Shown here in pieces: positions 17,605 through 27,182 of a stretch of 64,000 nucleotides of DNA (positions are counted from its first letter, which is position 1; each line of letters opens with the position of its first letter). The position numbers and the translations under genes were made by a program. The DNA is taken from contig NZ_CP072390.1 in assembly GCF_018127785.1 (NCBI RefSeq), positions 1,674,001-1,738,000 of the forward strand, in the 5' to 3' direction. The DNA is from Prevotella scopos JCM 17725. Lineage in GTDB: Bacteria; Bacteroidota; Bacteroidia; Bacteroidales; Bacteroidaceae. Under the pieces are notes generated by a model, which saw only the letters and a list, made by a program, of their open reading frames with translations, made no database searches and was not told the origin of the DNA.

Positions 17605-18469
17605 ATCAGAATTCTTCAGATTCAACGCCTTTAAGGGGGTTAATTATGTAAAATATGGAAAATAACCACTTTTTTTTAAGTTTGTTTAGTAAGTATTGCC
17701 AAAGTAACGATAAACTTGAAGAAAAAAGACCAATAAATCACATCTGATAAGCTTCTGCTATCTTACTTACCTTCACCTAAACTTTTCGATTGACATTATA
17801 GTCTTTTTACTCATCTTCTTCCGACTTAAAACCTAATCCTTCTTCTACTTTTCTACGACTTTAATTGTTTACTTATTTCGCATTGCATAGCTAACTGATT
17901 ACCATTGAAAAGAAGGATGAAACACTAAGATAAGATAAGGTCTTTCCCAAATCAAACTTACTTTTTTAACCTACTGAAGATCAGCTAAATATCATTCAAA
18001 TACATCTCTACATCTTTCTATGAACATGCTAATGGTCCGCACCACTCGTGCTAAGCCTCCGCACGACCTGTGCGGAGGCTTAGCACGAGTGGTGCGGATA
18101 CTCTTCACATTTCGCCACAATTGCCATCAGAAGTTTAATATTCAGATGAGAATCACAAAGCAAGCCTACTACATGATAAACCATACTGAGAAGTAGAGGA
18201 AAATGGAGGTTGAATGTACATAATAAGAGATGATAGTAGAGACATCCTAACTAAAAATTTATTCACAAACAAAGACGGATAACCTTACCAAAACAAACTT
18301 TGCTGTCACTCCTGTCACTCAAAACCATTACATAACTCATTAACAATCAGCACTATTACACGAAGTGTTAAAAGTGACAGCAAAACAAAATTAAAATTAC
18401 TGTAGTAAAAGTACGTTATATTTCTACCTAAAATTATCAGTCTTATTATTCTCTATTACAGCAGGACAA
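17605..18469. other. About 865-bp gene-free stretch between the DUF6242 gene and pckA
   Basis: No credible coding frame was found. It contains a long perfect palindrome at 18036-18098 (listed separately). Otherwise it is A/T-rich sequence in which I see nothing recognisable. Confidence 0.6.
18036..18098. repeat. 63-bp perfect palindrome made of GTGC-type repeats
   Basis: The left arm (18036-18064) and right arm (18070-18098) are 29-bp exact reverse complements around GACCT. Each arm contains CCGCACCACTCGTGC plus CCTCCGCAC, so it is four cores of the family seen at 2981 and 9931, arranged head to head. It has no T-run and is far from any stop codon. Confidence 0.95.
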
Positions 18470-18507
18470 ACAAAAACTCCCACCCGTATTGCTACGGATG
18501 GGAGTCA
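18470..18507 (-). terminator. pckA terminator
   Basis: On the minus strand ACTCCCATCCGT pairs with ACGGGTGGGAGT (one G-U pair) around a 6-nt loop and is followed by TTTTTGTTTG. It lies 32 bp after the pckA stop. Confidence 0.9.
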
Positions 18508-18538
18508 TTATTATCTATTCAGAAGTATTCCGAAAGGA

Positions 18539-20152
18539 TTAGAGCTGTGGACCAGCTGCTACGAGAGCCTTACCAGCCTCGTTTGTCTCGTACTTCTTGA
18601 AGTTCTTGATGAAACGCTCTGCGAGGTCTTTAGCCTTCTTATCCCACTCAGCAGCATCAGCGTAAGTGTCACGTGGATCGAGGATCTCTGTTGCAACACC
18701 TTCGAGCTTTGTAGGAACAGTGAAGTCGAAGTAAGGAATCTGCTTTGTTGGAGCAGCGTCGATTGAGTGGTTCAAGATAGCGTCGATGATACCACGAGTA
18801 TCGCGGATAGAGATACGCTTGCCTGTACCATTCCAACCAGTGTTAACCAAGTAAGCCTTAGCACCACTCTGCTGCATCTTCTTAACCAACTCCTCAGCAT
18901 ACTTTGTTGGGTGGAGCTCCAAGAATGCCTGACCGAAGCAAGCAGAGAATGTTGGAGTAGGCTCAGTGATACCACGCTCTGTACCAGCCAACTTAGCTGT
19001 GAAACCAGAGAGGAAGTAGTACTTAGTCTGCTCTGGAGTCAAGATAGATACTGGAGGCAATACACCGAATGCATCAGCTGAAAGGAAGATAACCTGCTTA
19101 GCAGCTGGACCCTGAGACTCAGGACGCTGGATGTTCTTAATGTGGTAGATTGGGTAAGAAACACGAGTGTTCTCAGTTACGCTCTTATCAGCGAAGTCAA
19201 TCTTACCATTCTCGTCAACTGTTACATTCTCGAGGAGAGCATCACGTGTGATAGCGCCATAGATGTCTGGCTCAGACTCCTTGTCAAGGTTGATAACCTT
19301 AGCATAGCAACCACCCTCGTAGTTGAAGATACCCTTGTCATCCCATCCGTGCTCGTCATCACCGATGAGCTTACGCTTTGGATCGGTAGAAAGAGTAGTC
19401 TTACCTGTACCAGAAAGACCGAAGAAGATAGCTGTGTTCTCACCATTCATGTCAGTGTTAGCAGAGCAGTGCATAGAAGCCATACCCTTCAATGGCAAGA
19501 AGTAGTTCATCATAGAGAACATACCCTTCTTCATCTCACCACCATACCATGTGTTAACGATTACCTGCTCCTTAGTTGTTACGTTGAACATAACGCAAGT
19601 CTCTGAATGAAGACCGAGTTCCTTCCAGTTCTCAACCTTAGCCTTAGAAGCGTTGTAAACGATGAAGTCTGGCTCCTGATCGAAGTCTGCCTCTGACTTT
19701 GGACGGATGAACATGTTTGTTACAAAGTGAGCCTGCCAAGCAACCTCAACGATGAAACGAATCTTCATACGTGTATCCTTGTGAGTACCGCAGAAACCAT
19801 CAACTACGAAAAGACGCTTGTTAGAAAGCTCCTTCTTAGCGATGTCCTTAACAGCTGTCCAAGCTTCCTTAGAAGCACGGTGGTTGTCGTTATGGTATTC
19901 CTCTGAATCCCACCATACTGTATCGTGAGAGTTCTCATCATCAACGATGAACTTATCCTTAGGAGAACGACCAGTGTAGATACCAGTCATTACGTTTACT
20001 GCACCAAGCTCAGTCTCCTGACCTCTTTCATAGCCCTGAAGACTCTCTTTTGTTTCTTCATTGAACAATACTTCGTAAGAAGGATTGTAAAGTACTTCTG
20101 TTGTACCTGTAATACCGTACTTCTCAAGTACGCTCTTATCAAACTTTGCCAT
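18539..20152 (-). CDS. pckA: Phosphoenolpyruvate carboxykinase (ATP)
   Basis: Interconverts oxaloacetate + ATP and PEP + CO2 + ADP. In succinate-forming Bacteroidales it usually runs in the carboxylating direction to make oxaloacetate. The 537-residue length is normal for the ATP class. Visible motifs are [12 protein letters not shown] (substrate loop), [13 protein letters not shown] (metal and substrate lysine), [13 protein letters not shown] (P-loop near residue 245), IGDDEHGW (metal aspartates), and NTRVSYPI. It is a single gene with a well-formed promoter upstream and a terminator downstream. Confidence 0.98.
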   Translation of the reverse strand: MAKFDKSVLEKYGITGTTEVLYNPSYEVLFNEETKESLQGYERGQETELGAVNVMTGIYTGRSPKDKFIVDDENSHDTVWWDSEEYHNDNHRASKEAWTAVKDIAKKELSNKRLFVVDGFCGTHKDTRMKIRFIVEVAWQAHFVTNMFIRPKSEADFDQEPDFIVYNASKAKVENWKELGLHSETCVMFNVTTKEQVIVNTWYGGEMKKGMFSMMNYFLPLKGMASMHCSANTDMNGENTAIFFGLSGTGKTTLSTDPKRKLIGDDEHGWDDKGIFNYEGGCYAKVINLDKESEPDIYGAITRDALLENVTVDENGKIDFADKSVTENTRVSYPIYHIKNIQRPESQGPAAKQVIFLSADAFGVLPPVSILTPEQTKYYFLSGFTAKLAGTERGITEPTPTFSACFGQAFLELHPTKYAEELVKKMQQSGAKAYLVNTGWNGTGKRISIRDTRGIIDAILNHSIDAAPTKQIPYFDFTVPTKLEGVATEILDPRDTYADAAEWDKKAKDLAERFIKNFKKYETNEAGKALVAAGPQL

Positions 20153-20221
20153 TTCTTATAAATGTATTTAGTTGAAAATTGATTTGTTCACTGTTTTTAT
20201 GTCCTATTTACTAAGACACCG

Positions 20222-20253
20222 CAAAGGTAATATATTTATTAAATTCACACAAA
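20222..20253 (-). promoter_or_regulatory. pckA promoter
   Basis: On the minus strand TTTG at 20253-20250 (-33) and TACCTTTG at 20229-20222 (-7), with 20 bp between them, the Bacteroidetes sigma-ABfr layout. This predicts a leader of about 65 nt. Confidence 0.75.
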
Positions 20254-20342
20254 AAATACCGAAGAAAAAGTATCAAAGTATTTGCTTAGAAGGTTAAAGA
20301 AATAAAAAAAACAAGAAGCATGGCTATATTTGCAAATCAGAC

Positions 20343-20375
20343 TTTGCAAAACCTCAGATTTATTTCTTACTTTTG
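20343..20375 (+). promoter_or_regulatory. upp promoter
   Basis: TTTG at 20343-20346 and TACTTTTG at 20368-20375, with a 21-bp spacer, 58 bp before the upp start. A second box, TATATTTG (20325-20332), lies just upstream. Confidence 0.65.
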
Positions 20376-20432
20376 CCGAAATTTTGCAGAGCAAGTTGCT
20401 AACTTGCTTATCTATAACACCTAAGACTTAAA

Positions 20433-21092
20433 ATGGACATCATTAATTTTTCAGAGCAGAACTCTATTATCAATCAGTATTTAGCAGAAATCCGTGATAA
20501 GGATTATCAGAAGAATCGTTTGCTCTTCCGCAACAATGTTATGCGTATCGGAGAGTTCGAAGCTTTTGAAATTTCTAAAACACTGAACTACGAACCAAAG
20601 GATGTTGTTACTCCATTAGGTACGGCTCAGGTTAATGTACCAACTGACAAGATTGTTTTGGCTACTATTTTCCGTGCTGGATTGCCTTTCCATAACGGTT
20701 TCCTTAACATATTCGACCATGCTGGTAATGCCTTCGTTAGTGCTTATCGAGAATATACGGATGCTGAACATCATGAGGTAGGTATTCACGTTGAATATCT
20801 TGCTACACCTGATATCAATGGTAAGACACTTATCATCGCTGACCCAATGTTGGCTACGGGTGGTTCTATGGAGCTTGGCTACAAAGCCATCCTTTCAAAA
20901 GGAACACCTCGTCATGTGCATGTTGCTTGTCTTTTGGCTACACCAGAAGGTATCGCACATATCCGCAAAACTTTCCCTGAAGACTCTACCACCATCTGGT
21001 GTGCAGCAATTGACGAAGGACTGAACGAGCATAAGTACATTGTTCCTGGCTTCGGTGATGCTGGCGACTTGTGCTATGGTGAGAAGTTATAA
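20433..21092 (+). CDS. upp: Uracil phosphoribosyltransferase
   Basis: Makes UMP from uracil and PRPP in the cytoplasm (pyrimidine salvage). The 219-residue protein carries the PRPP loop in LIIADPMLATGGSME. The uracil-binding end GDAGDLCYGEKL is in place at the C-terminus (typical form G-D-A-G-D-R). TIFRAGLPFHNGF is the conserved upstream loop. The C-terminal motif has leucine where arginine is usual, as in Bacteroidetes members. It is a single gene, divergent from pckA, with its own promoter. Confidence 0.95.
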   Translation: MDIINFSEQNSIINQYLAEIRDKDYQKNRLLFRNNVMRIGEFEAFEISKTLNYEPKDVVTPLGTAQVNVPTDKIVLATIFRAGLPFHNGFLNIFDHAGNAFVSAYREYTDAEHHEVGIHVEYLATPDINGKTLIIADPMLATGGSMELGYKAILSKGTPRHVHVACLLATPEGIAHIRKTFPEDSTTIWCAAIDEGLNEHKYIVPGFGDAGDLCYGEKL

Positions 21093-21279
21093 AGATACTC
21101 TATAAATCTTCAAATCGGTTCATTAGAGATATATAGAAGCTGATTTTCATAAATCCTTACGTCTAACGTATGAAGCACTTACAACTCATATTTTAGCTTC
21201 AAAAGGAAGTCTATGACCAATCAAAGCTTTCTCTCTTATGAACCGATTTAGTATTACATTACTTTTACATAAGTGCATT

Positions 21280-22542
21280 ATGAAGAAGTCTGTTGTATTG
21301 ATGATTGTTACCTTTGGATTAATAGTATCTATATTTGCAGTGTTTGCTCTAAATAGATGGTATCCAACGCATGGGCATGCAGACTGGGATGAGGTTCAAC
21401 AATTCACAGCAGGCAAGATACCTGTTAATCCAAAAGACTTCCGAAGTGATTTTGAAGAGATATTCGAACAGGTCAAAAAGAAATACCCATATATTACTAA
21501 GAAACACATCAACCTTGATTCGATTCACGCCACCTGCCTTCAACGAATTGACACCATGCAATCGAAAGTGGCTTATTCATTACTTATAATGGAATTCTTT
21601 GCCAATTTGAAATGCACTCATGCAAATAATGAAAGCATACTATATCCTTGGTTCATACAAGGGGATAATATCACAGTCATTGAGAATCGTGTGTTTATTA
21701 ATCACCCTTCAGTCTTTGCTATAAAGGCAGGATTGCAAGATAAAGACGAGATTGTAACTGTTGATGGTGTATCTACAAATAAATGGGTGATGCATAATAG
21801 CAAATATGTCTCAGCTTCAACAGATGCCACTCGCTATCTACTATCAGCTTTGACCATACTCTGTAGTTATACAAGTTCTATAAAGACACTTGGAATTATT
21901 CGCCATGGAAGACCCATAACTATCACCATTCATCTACAATCGAAGTCTTTTCCCACAAAGGAAGAGGAACAAAATGTAACTTGGAGGATGGTTTCTTCAA
22001 AGGTTGGATATATAAATGTGAAAAGCATGCAAGACAATGCTTACACTGAATTCACCAAAGCTTTGAAGCATCTAAGCAAACTTCCATACTTGATAGTTGA
22101 TGTGCGTCAGAATGGGGGAGGCAACAGTTGGATAGGAGATAATATTGCGCAGAATTTAATAAAAGGTAAACGACGTAATTGGAATGGGTCTACAATTTCT
22201 CCTTCCCCTAACAGCTATAAGGGAAAAGTAATCATCTTGATGGGTAATTACTCCTGTTCTTCCGCTGAGACTTTTCTCATTACAATGAAAGAAAGTGGTG
22301 ATGCCGTGTTGGTTGGTACATCTTCAGCTGGTGATACAGGTGGTGTTATTTGTCTTTTTAAGACTTCACACGGAATATTCTATCGACTTCCTGTAGGACA
22401 TTCGTCAGGTTCTTCTCCCAAGGGTTTCCCATTAGAAGGGAAAGGAATAAGCCCGAACTATTTGGTACCAATGAAAGTTAATGATTTCTTATCAGGGAAA
22501 GATACTCAATTGTCTTATGCTCTTCAACTGTTTCAAAAATAG
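21280..22542 (+). CDS. S41-family (C-terminal processing) peptidase
   Basis: This ~420-residue protein starts at MKKSVVLM; an in-frame ATG 42 bp upstream is less likely because the signal/anchor helix starts right after MKKS. After the helix comes a Tricorn/CTP-type N-terminal cap (about 50-130) and a PDZ-like segment (AIKAGLQDKDEIVTVDGV). The tail-specific protease domain has KVGYINVKSM, LIVDVRQNGGGNSW, and the catalytic serine in MGNYSCSSAETF, with VLVGTSSAGDTGG behind it. S41 peptidases of this type trim periplasmic proteins. It stands alone on the plus strand; the specific substrate is unknown. Confidence 0.88.
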   Translation: MKKSVVLMIVTFGLIVSIFAVFALNRWYPTHGHADWDEVQQFTAGKIPVNPKDFRSDFEEIFEQVKKKYPYITKKHINLDSIHATCLQRIDTMQSKVAYSLLIMEFFANLKCTHANNESILYPWFIQGDNITVIENRVFINHPSVFAIKAGLQDKDEIVTVDGVSTNKWVMHNSKYVSASTDATRYLLSALTILCSYTSSIKTLGIIRHGRPITITIHLQSKSFPTKEEEQNVTWRMVSSKVGYINVKSMQDNAYTEFTKALKHLSKLPYLIVDVRQNGGGNSWIGDNIAQNLIKGKRRNWNGSTISPSPNSYKGKVIILMGNYSCSSAETFLITMKESGDAVLVGTSSAGDTGGVICLFKTSHGIFYRLPVGHSSGSSPKGFPLEGKGISPNYLVPMKVNDFLSGKDTQLSYALQLFQK

Positions 22543-22641
22543 CAGTCAGCATTAGAAAGTTTATATGTATGCTTGTTCTCGAATATATTATCGAATCTAA
22601 GGCAAGCGCTTCACTTCTACTCAAGACTCCCCTTACATAAA

Positions 22642-22681
22642 CAAAGGACGATAAAAGCGAAATACTTCTATCGTCCCTTTG
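22642..22681. terminator. Bidirectional terminator between the S41 peptidase and DUF3137 genes
   Basis: CAAAGGACGATA pairs with TATCGTCCCTTTG (one bulged base) around a 15-nt loop, between two converging genes. Confidence 0.75.
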
Positions 22682-22704
22682 CTATTCATTCTTGCTTTCT
22701 CTGC

Positions 22705-24435
22705 TTATATCTTAGAGACAATATGCCTTCTATAAACATCCAAGTGCGATTTCTGTAAGACTTCACTAATATGATTCATACGCAGTTTCTGACTCATGTC
22801 AGTATCGTTTTGCGTCTCATCCTCCTGCATCATAATACGACCATTGCCCTCAACAGGTAAGAACTCATACCACTCCACAGGTACATCATGCCATGAACCG
22901 TCACCACCATACTTACTAATATAAGACATACGACGTTCTGAACGGAAGCCATAAGCTGTCACGTTAATCAGCGTACTGCCATCGCCCTGTGCCGCAGAAG
23001 AAGTCTTCATGATACAAGGAGTCACACAATCAGGATGCTGGAAATTCTCCTGTCCCCAAAAGTTAGCCAATGCTTCATGTTCCCAGAACGAACTCTTCTG
23101 TTCCATATCATGTCCGTAGATATCCTTCTGTGGACGTATCTGCTGATACATCGGTACACACAACAAGGGTGCAAAACTAAAGTAGATAGCACGGAAGTAT
23201 CTCTCATTGATTTCGTAAAAGTCTTTCTTAGCCTTCTCAAAGTCAAAACTGCGATACTGAGCAGGGTTCATATCGAGGTCTAACACTTGTAAATGTTCTG
23301 GCATGATAGTGTTTATCATGTAATGCTTATCGAAATCAAAGTCATCACCATAGCCCTCTTTCTCGTCCATCAACAGTGCCATCATACTCTGTTGTGCCAA
23401 TGGTGTGAAAAGTAAAGCATATTGCTGATTGTTATTACGATTACTTGTATTGAACGCAACCTCAAACTCTTCATTCGTCAACATCGCAAAGTCGCCACTC
23501 TCAAGGTTGCGTGCTTTACGTCTCAACATAAACCGATCCCACTTATAACGTAACGAACCTTCTTTTCCTGCCAGCCCACTCGGCTTACGATAGAAGGTCA
23601 AGTCGGGTGCTGCTGTATTACCATAGATAAGCCTTGTACGCTCAAAATAATTAGGATAAGGCGCTGTTACACTGGCATGTAAGGTTTCTGAGTGAGACAC
23701 AGTACGTGGCTTTCCATCAGGACCCGTCTCTGTTGTTGTCCAGAAAATGGTTTTCTGACCGTGATAAGTCTTCTCTCCCATCTCCATCTTTCGTGTTCGA
23801 CAGATGACGAAAGGATTACCATTAATAAGTCCTGAATGGGAATAAAGCACAGAACGCTCAGCATTAAAGGAGTCGTTCCATCCGTATGTTTTACGAAGGT
23901 CTGCCAGTCGTTGTATCGTAAAATAAGGGTCAAATTCCAGTCTGGGAACAGTCTTCGACATCATACGCGTAAAGACATCCCAGTCGTAAAGCCTATTCAG
24001 AGCAGCCATCTGATTCCATGCCTGTTCCTTCAAAGTTTTCACCTTATTGTCTAATTCATTATGCTGAGTACGTAAGGACTTCAATTTTGGATGTACCTTG
24101 AGTAATAGAAAGACAAGCAGTAAGACCGCCCCTCCACCTATCATCAAGAGATGCTCCATAGGAAACTCGTTCCACTTCACATAAACAACGGCACCACCTG
24201 CCACCACAGCTATCCACAGAATGACACATAAGATAGTCCACATCGTGATACGACCAGACACATCCGTGAGTTGCTTCTCACCTGCATAGATTTGCCTACA
24301 CGTCTCACGATTAGCCTCAACATCAACCTGCGCCTCGTCAGCAAGTGCATTAAAGGTTTCATCAGCCACCTTCTTGAACTTATCTTTGAAGGTGCTGATG
24401 TATTCGTTTAGTGGATCATATATATCCTCTATCAT
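22705..24435 (-). CDS. DUF3137 domain-containing membrane protein
   Basis: This 576-residue protein starts with a helical region, then two hydrophobic segments (about residues 65-110: MWTILCVILWIAVVAGGAVV and MIGGGAVLLLVFLLLKV). A large DUF3137-type domain follows (from about 180), containing NPFVICRTRKMEMGEKT and conserved aromatic positions. The C-terminal ~100 residues are polar. It lies 14 bp downstream of the LemA gene on the same strand. LemA plus DUF3137 is a recurrent pair whose biochemical role is unsettled; inner-membrane location is inferred from the two helices. Confidence 0.85.
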   Translation of the reverse strand: MIEDIYDPLNEYISTFKDKFKKVADETFNALADEAQVDVEANRETCRQIYAGEKQLTDVSGRITMWTILCVILWIAVVAGGAVVYVKWNEFPMEHLLMIGGGAVLLLVFLLLKVHPKLKSLRTQHNELDNKVKTLKEQAWNQMAALNRLYDWDVFTRMMSKTVPRLEFDPYFTIQRLADLRKTYGWNDSFNAERSVLYSHSGLINGNPFVICRTRKMEMGEKTYHGQKTIFWTTTETGPDGKPRTVSHSETLHASVTAPYPNYFERTRLIYGNTAAPDLTFYRKPSGLAGKEGSLRYKWDRFMLRRKARNLESGDFAMLTNEEFEVAFNTSNRNNNQQYALLFTPLAQQSMMALLMDEKEGYGDDFDFDKHYMINTIMPEHLQVLDLDMNPAQYRSFDFEKAKKDFYEINERYFRAIYFSFAPLLCVPMYQQIRPQKDIYGHDMEQKSSFWEHEALANFWGQENFQHPDCVTPCIMKTSSAAQGDGSTLINVTAYGFRSERRMSYISKYGGDGSWHDVPVEWYEFLPVEGNGRIMMQEDETQNDTDMSQKLRMNHISEVLQKSHLDVYRRHIVSKI

Positions 24436-24449
24436 TTACTTCTGTAGTA

Positions 24450-25199
24450 TTAGAAGAACTTACCTCTCGCTGCCTCTCGTGTTTCTGCTGTTGCAGTAAA
24501 TGGTATGCGAGTTGTATAACCCTGCTGAGCAGCAACAATCATCTTTGTTGGCCAAGAGAAGATATCAGTATTCCATTGTGTTACACGACTGTTATAAACA
24601 GTACGAGCTGCCGTAATCTCACGCTGCAAGTAGTTATTCTGCTGCATCGCATCAGCAATGGCATTGTGTGCTTTCAACTCTGGATAAGCCTCAACCTGTG
24701 GAAAGAGTCGACCGAAGGCTGTATTTACTTGTGCATTCACATCACTTCTATTTCCCTCGTTCACACTACCACTACGAAGGGCTGCAACGGCTTTCATCAC
24801 GTCTTTGTCAAGGTCGATAGCACGCTCTACCAACCCAACTACGTTCTGCAGTATCTGCACTCGCTGTTCCAAATAGTTGTCTATATTAGATGCCTCAGCC
24901 TGAATACGCTGTTCTAACTTCTGAAAATAGTTACGTGCTGATATCTTCATAAAGATAAAGATAACACCAGGAAGGATTCCCACCAAACAGCCTACAACAC
25001 CTACAAGCAATGGATTTGTCATCGTACTATCCAATAACAGCACAAACAACAATACCAACACCGGACCAACTACCCACAAAGCAATCTGGAAAAGGGTTGA
25101 ACCAAAACCTACTTCAACTGGCAATTGCTTGTCTATTACATGTACGTCACGACCTGCATCATTCACAGGTCCTGTCACTTCGTCTAATGAATTTGCCAT
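24450..25199 (-). CDS. LemA family protein
   Basis: This 249-residue protein has an N-terminal tail of ~35 residues and two membrane helices (about 36-60 and 65-88). The LemA helical bundle follows: YFQKLEQRIQAEASNIDNYL, then RVQILQNVVGLVERAIDLDKD, then FGRLFPQVEAYPELKAHN, and finally the conserved AARTVYNSRVTQWNTDIFSWP. LemA proteins are membrane-anchored and of unknown precise function. It forms a two-gene unit with DUF3137 and has a textbook Bacteroidetes promoter 46 bp upstream. The longer N-terminus with two helices differs from the usual single-helix form. Confidence 0.9.
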   Translation of the reverse strand: MANSLDEVTGPVNDAGRDVHVIDKQLPVEVGFGSTLFQIALWVVGPVLVLLFVLLLDSTMTNPLLVGVVGCLVGILPGVIFIFMKISARNYFQKLEQRIQAEASNIDNYLEQRVQILQNVVGLVERAIDLDKDVMKAVAALRSGSVNEGNRSDVNAQVNTAFGRLFPQVEAYPELKAHNAIADAMQQNNYLQREITAARTVYNSRVTQWNTDIFSWPTKMIVAAQQGYTTRIPFTATAETREAARGKFF

Positions 25200-25244
25200 A
25201 GCTTAAATCGTTCTTTGTTTTCAATAATATCTGTTTTTAGGCTT

Positions 25245-25276
25245 CAAAGATACATTTTTTTCTTAAAGAGAGCAAA
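25245..25276 (-). promoter_or_regulatory. Promoter of the LemA-DUF3137 unit
   Basis: Minus-strand TTTG (25276-25273) and TATCTTTG (25252-25245), with a 20-bp spacer, an exact consensus match. Confidence 0.8.
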
Positions 25277-25433
25277 TCTATACTCCTTATCTTCGCTTTT
25301 ATGAATACTTGATGACAATTTATAGTATCTATTAGCATAATTCCTTTGTATGATAAAGGACCTCACAAAGATAGGGGCGTACGATTAATACACCCCACAT
25401 CTTTATGAGTTTAATGTCTTCAGCAGATTACTT

Positions 25434-26069
25434 TTACTTGCAATATTCTATCAGGTTACGTCCCCACGCAGGCTGTAGACCAGTCTGCTTTTCCTTAGCA
25501 AAGAGCTCTTTAATAGTCTCTAAATCCTTTGGACTATTCATACTTGGCTGTCCGGTCTGCTTACTCATATTATCAAAGAACATGTAAAGAAGAACACGAG
25601 GACGAGGGTTCGTTGGGTTGATGCCAATGGCTGACTTGTAACAGCAGATTGCATCGATAAAATAAAGCCTACCATTCTCAACAGGGTTTTGTGTAATAAG
25701 GGCTGTGTAATAGAATCCTTTCAATGTGTACTGTTCTGAACGGTCAACTCCCTTCTTTGTCTGTAAAGCCTCAAGATCAGCCTTCACCGCATCTAAGAAT
25801 AAGGAGGAATAATCACTCTGTGGGTTGCGAGCAGCATACTGAAGGGCATAGAACACACGATAATAGGTAGGGAGCCAAGCATCTGGATACTGAACTTCCA
25901 TACGCTTCAATTCATCCATTCCTTTTACAATAGATGTAGCTTCGTCTGCCTTGACGTTACTTAAAGTGGTTTTTAACTGTGCATCGAACTGATTGTTGTT
26001 CTGTGCATTCATACTGGTTGCAAACATAAGAGCAACGATAACGACGATTTTAGAAACTAAAGTTTTCAT
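25434..26069 (-). CDS. Hypothetical secreted TPR-like protein
   Basis: The start MKTLVSKI is chosen because a consensus promoter lies just upstream (26109-26140), which excludes the longer frame to 26159. The ~211-residue protein has a signal peptide (ending SMNAQ) and a helical body with TPR-like repeats, such as WLPTYYRVFYALQYAARNPQ and DAICCYKSAIGINPTNPRPR. The latter resembles a TPR A/B helix turn with its conserved P. It ends AWGRNLIEYCK. It is likely a periplasmic helper or stress-type protein; the family was not recognised. It stands alone on the minus strand. Confidence 0.75.
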   Translation of the reverse strand: MKTLVSKIVVIVALMFATSMNAQNNNQFDAQLKTTLSNVKADEATSIVKGMDELKRMEVQYPDAWLPTYYRVFYALQYAARNPQSDYSSLFLDAVKADLEALQTKKGVDRSEQYTLKGFYYTALITQNPVENGRLYFIDAICCYKSAIGINPTNPRPRVLLYMFFDNMSKQTGQPSMNSPKDLETIKELFAKEKQTGLQPAWGRNLIEYCK

Positions 26070-26108
26070 ACGCTTTGATTTTAAAAAGTGAAACAATGAT
26101 TTCTGTTG

Positions 26109-26140
26109 CAAATGTATCAAAGCTTTTGATTGCCTCCAAA
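26109..26140 (-). promoter_or_regulatory. Promoter of the TPR-like protein gene
   Basis: Minus-strand TTTG (26140-26137), a 20-bp spacer and TACATTTG (26116-26109), about 40 bp upstream of the chosen start. Confidence 0.75.
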
Positions 26141-26460
26141 TAATAGGGACAGACAGCAAAAAAGTGGTTTAGATAACTATCAAGCCCGCTGAAATACTAT
26201 CTTTTGGGACGAATAACTAACACGCTTAGTTCGTTGGATAGTTAAGAGAATGATGTAATATTTCTGACTAAAGTAAGAAGACACACACTACTCATTTCTA
26301 CAATAATAATTTTTATTTCAGTTTGCAGTCACTCTTAACACTTCGCATAATCCTACTGTAATTTAACAAGTTAAGTCATAATAATGAATGACAGGAAACT
26401 CAATTATAAAGGAATATATAGAGAAAAAGATAAGATGAAGATGAAATATTGACAATACTA
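26141..26460. other. Gene-free A/T-rich stretch
   Basis: No credible coding frame was found. I see only A/T-rich sequence and no recognisable repeat between the promoter at 26109-26140 and the hairpin at 26461. Confidence 0.55.
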
Positions 26461-26501
26461 TATGACACTTGACCTGATATATACCAGCCCAAGTGCCATA
26501 T
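26461..26501 (-). terminator. Terminator at the end of the sigma/radical SAM gene group
   Basis: On the minus strand ATGGCACTTG pairs with CAAGTGTCAT (one G-U pair) and an inner CTG...CAG stem extends it. The hairpin lies just after the last lipoprotein gene of the group (stop at 26523). Confidence 0.6.
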
Positions 26502-26522
26502 TTTGAATAGACACCTACATCT

Positions 26523-27053
26523 TTAATTCTCAGGTAAACCTATTTCTGGATTGAATTTTACAGAGACTTTTCTATTCTGAACAATATTTACTTGTCCATT
26601 ATATGCAATATTAGATTCATCATATTTCATATTTGGATTAGCATAGTACACCCTTAGCTTATAATTACCAGATGTAAATTTGCTAATCTTAAAATTAACG
26701 TCGTATTTGCAAATACAATCGGCCAGTGCATCAAGGACATTATGGTACACGATAAGGGTTATCTGATTATCTTGATTAGCAATATTCACATAAATCTTTC
26801 TTACGGAACAGTTGGCTTTCAAATCTTCCAGTAGACACTGGGCTATACCGTCTTTGTCCAACTCTATACTTAATTTTGCTGGAATAGAATTGTTTTCTGC
26901 ATAGAAGTCAGGACGTGTATCTGTCGGTGAGATGCTTAACTTACAATTAGAATTTGCAACATCATAAATTCTTAATGGCTCAAGAGATACCTTCTCAGAG
27001 GAACATGCAGATAATCCACAGAAAAGGATTAGGCTGTAAAATACTTTTTTCAT
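26523..27053 (-). CDS. Small lipoprotein of unknown function
   Basis: This 176-residue protein has a lipobox SAC (about Cys17 in CGLSACSS). After the acylated cysteine it is a beta-rich domain (KLSIELDKDGIAQCLLEDL, NQDNQITLIVYHNVL, GNYKLRVYYANPN). It looks like an immunoglobulin-like or carbohydrate-binding-type fold, but no family is recognised. It is last in the series sigma/barrel - radical SAM - oxidoreductase - lipoprotein - lipoprotein. The 129-bp gap to the previous gene has no promoter box, so cotranscription is plausible. Envelope location is inferred from the lipobox. Confidence 0.65.
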   Translation of the reverse strand: MKKVFYSLILFCGLSACSSEKVSLEPLRIYDVANSNCKLSISPTDTRPDFYAENNSIPAKLSIELDKDGIAQCLLEDLKANCSVRKIYVNIANQDNQITLIVYHNVLDALADCICKYDVNFKISKFTSGNYKLRVYYANPNMKYDESNIAYNGQVNIVQNRKVSVKFNPEIGLPEN

Positions 27054-27182
27054 AATTACAAGGATTTTATATGTTGATATTTATATAAACGTAATTACAA
27101 GTTATTTCTTGCTTATATTATTACGTATTTCTGTTATTGCTGAAATCCGCAATAAAGACATACATTTTATGGATAGTGTTTA

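Noticed and set aside
18036..18098. Terminator for a neighbouring gene
   Set aside because: It is over 450 bp from the DUF6242 start and from the pckA stop, has no T-run, and pckA has its own terminator at 18470-18507.
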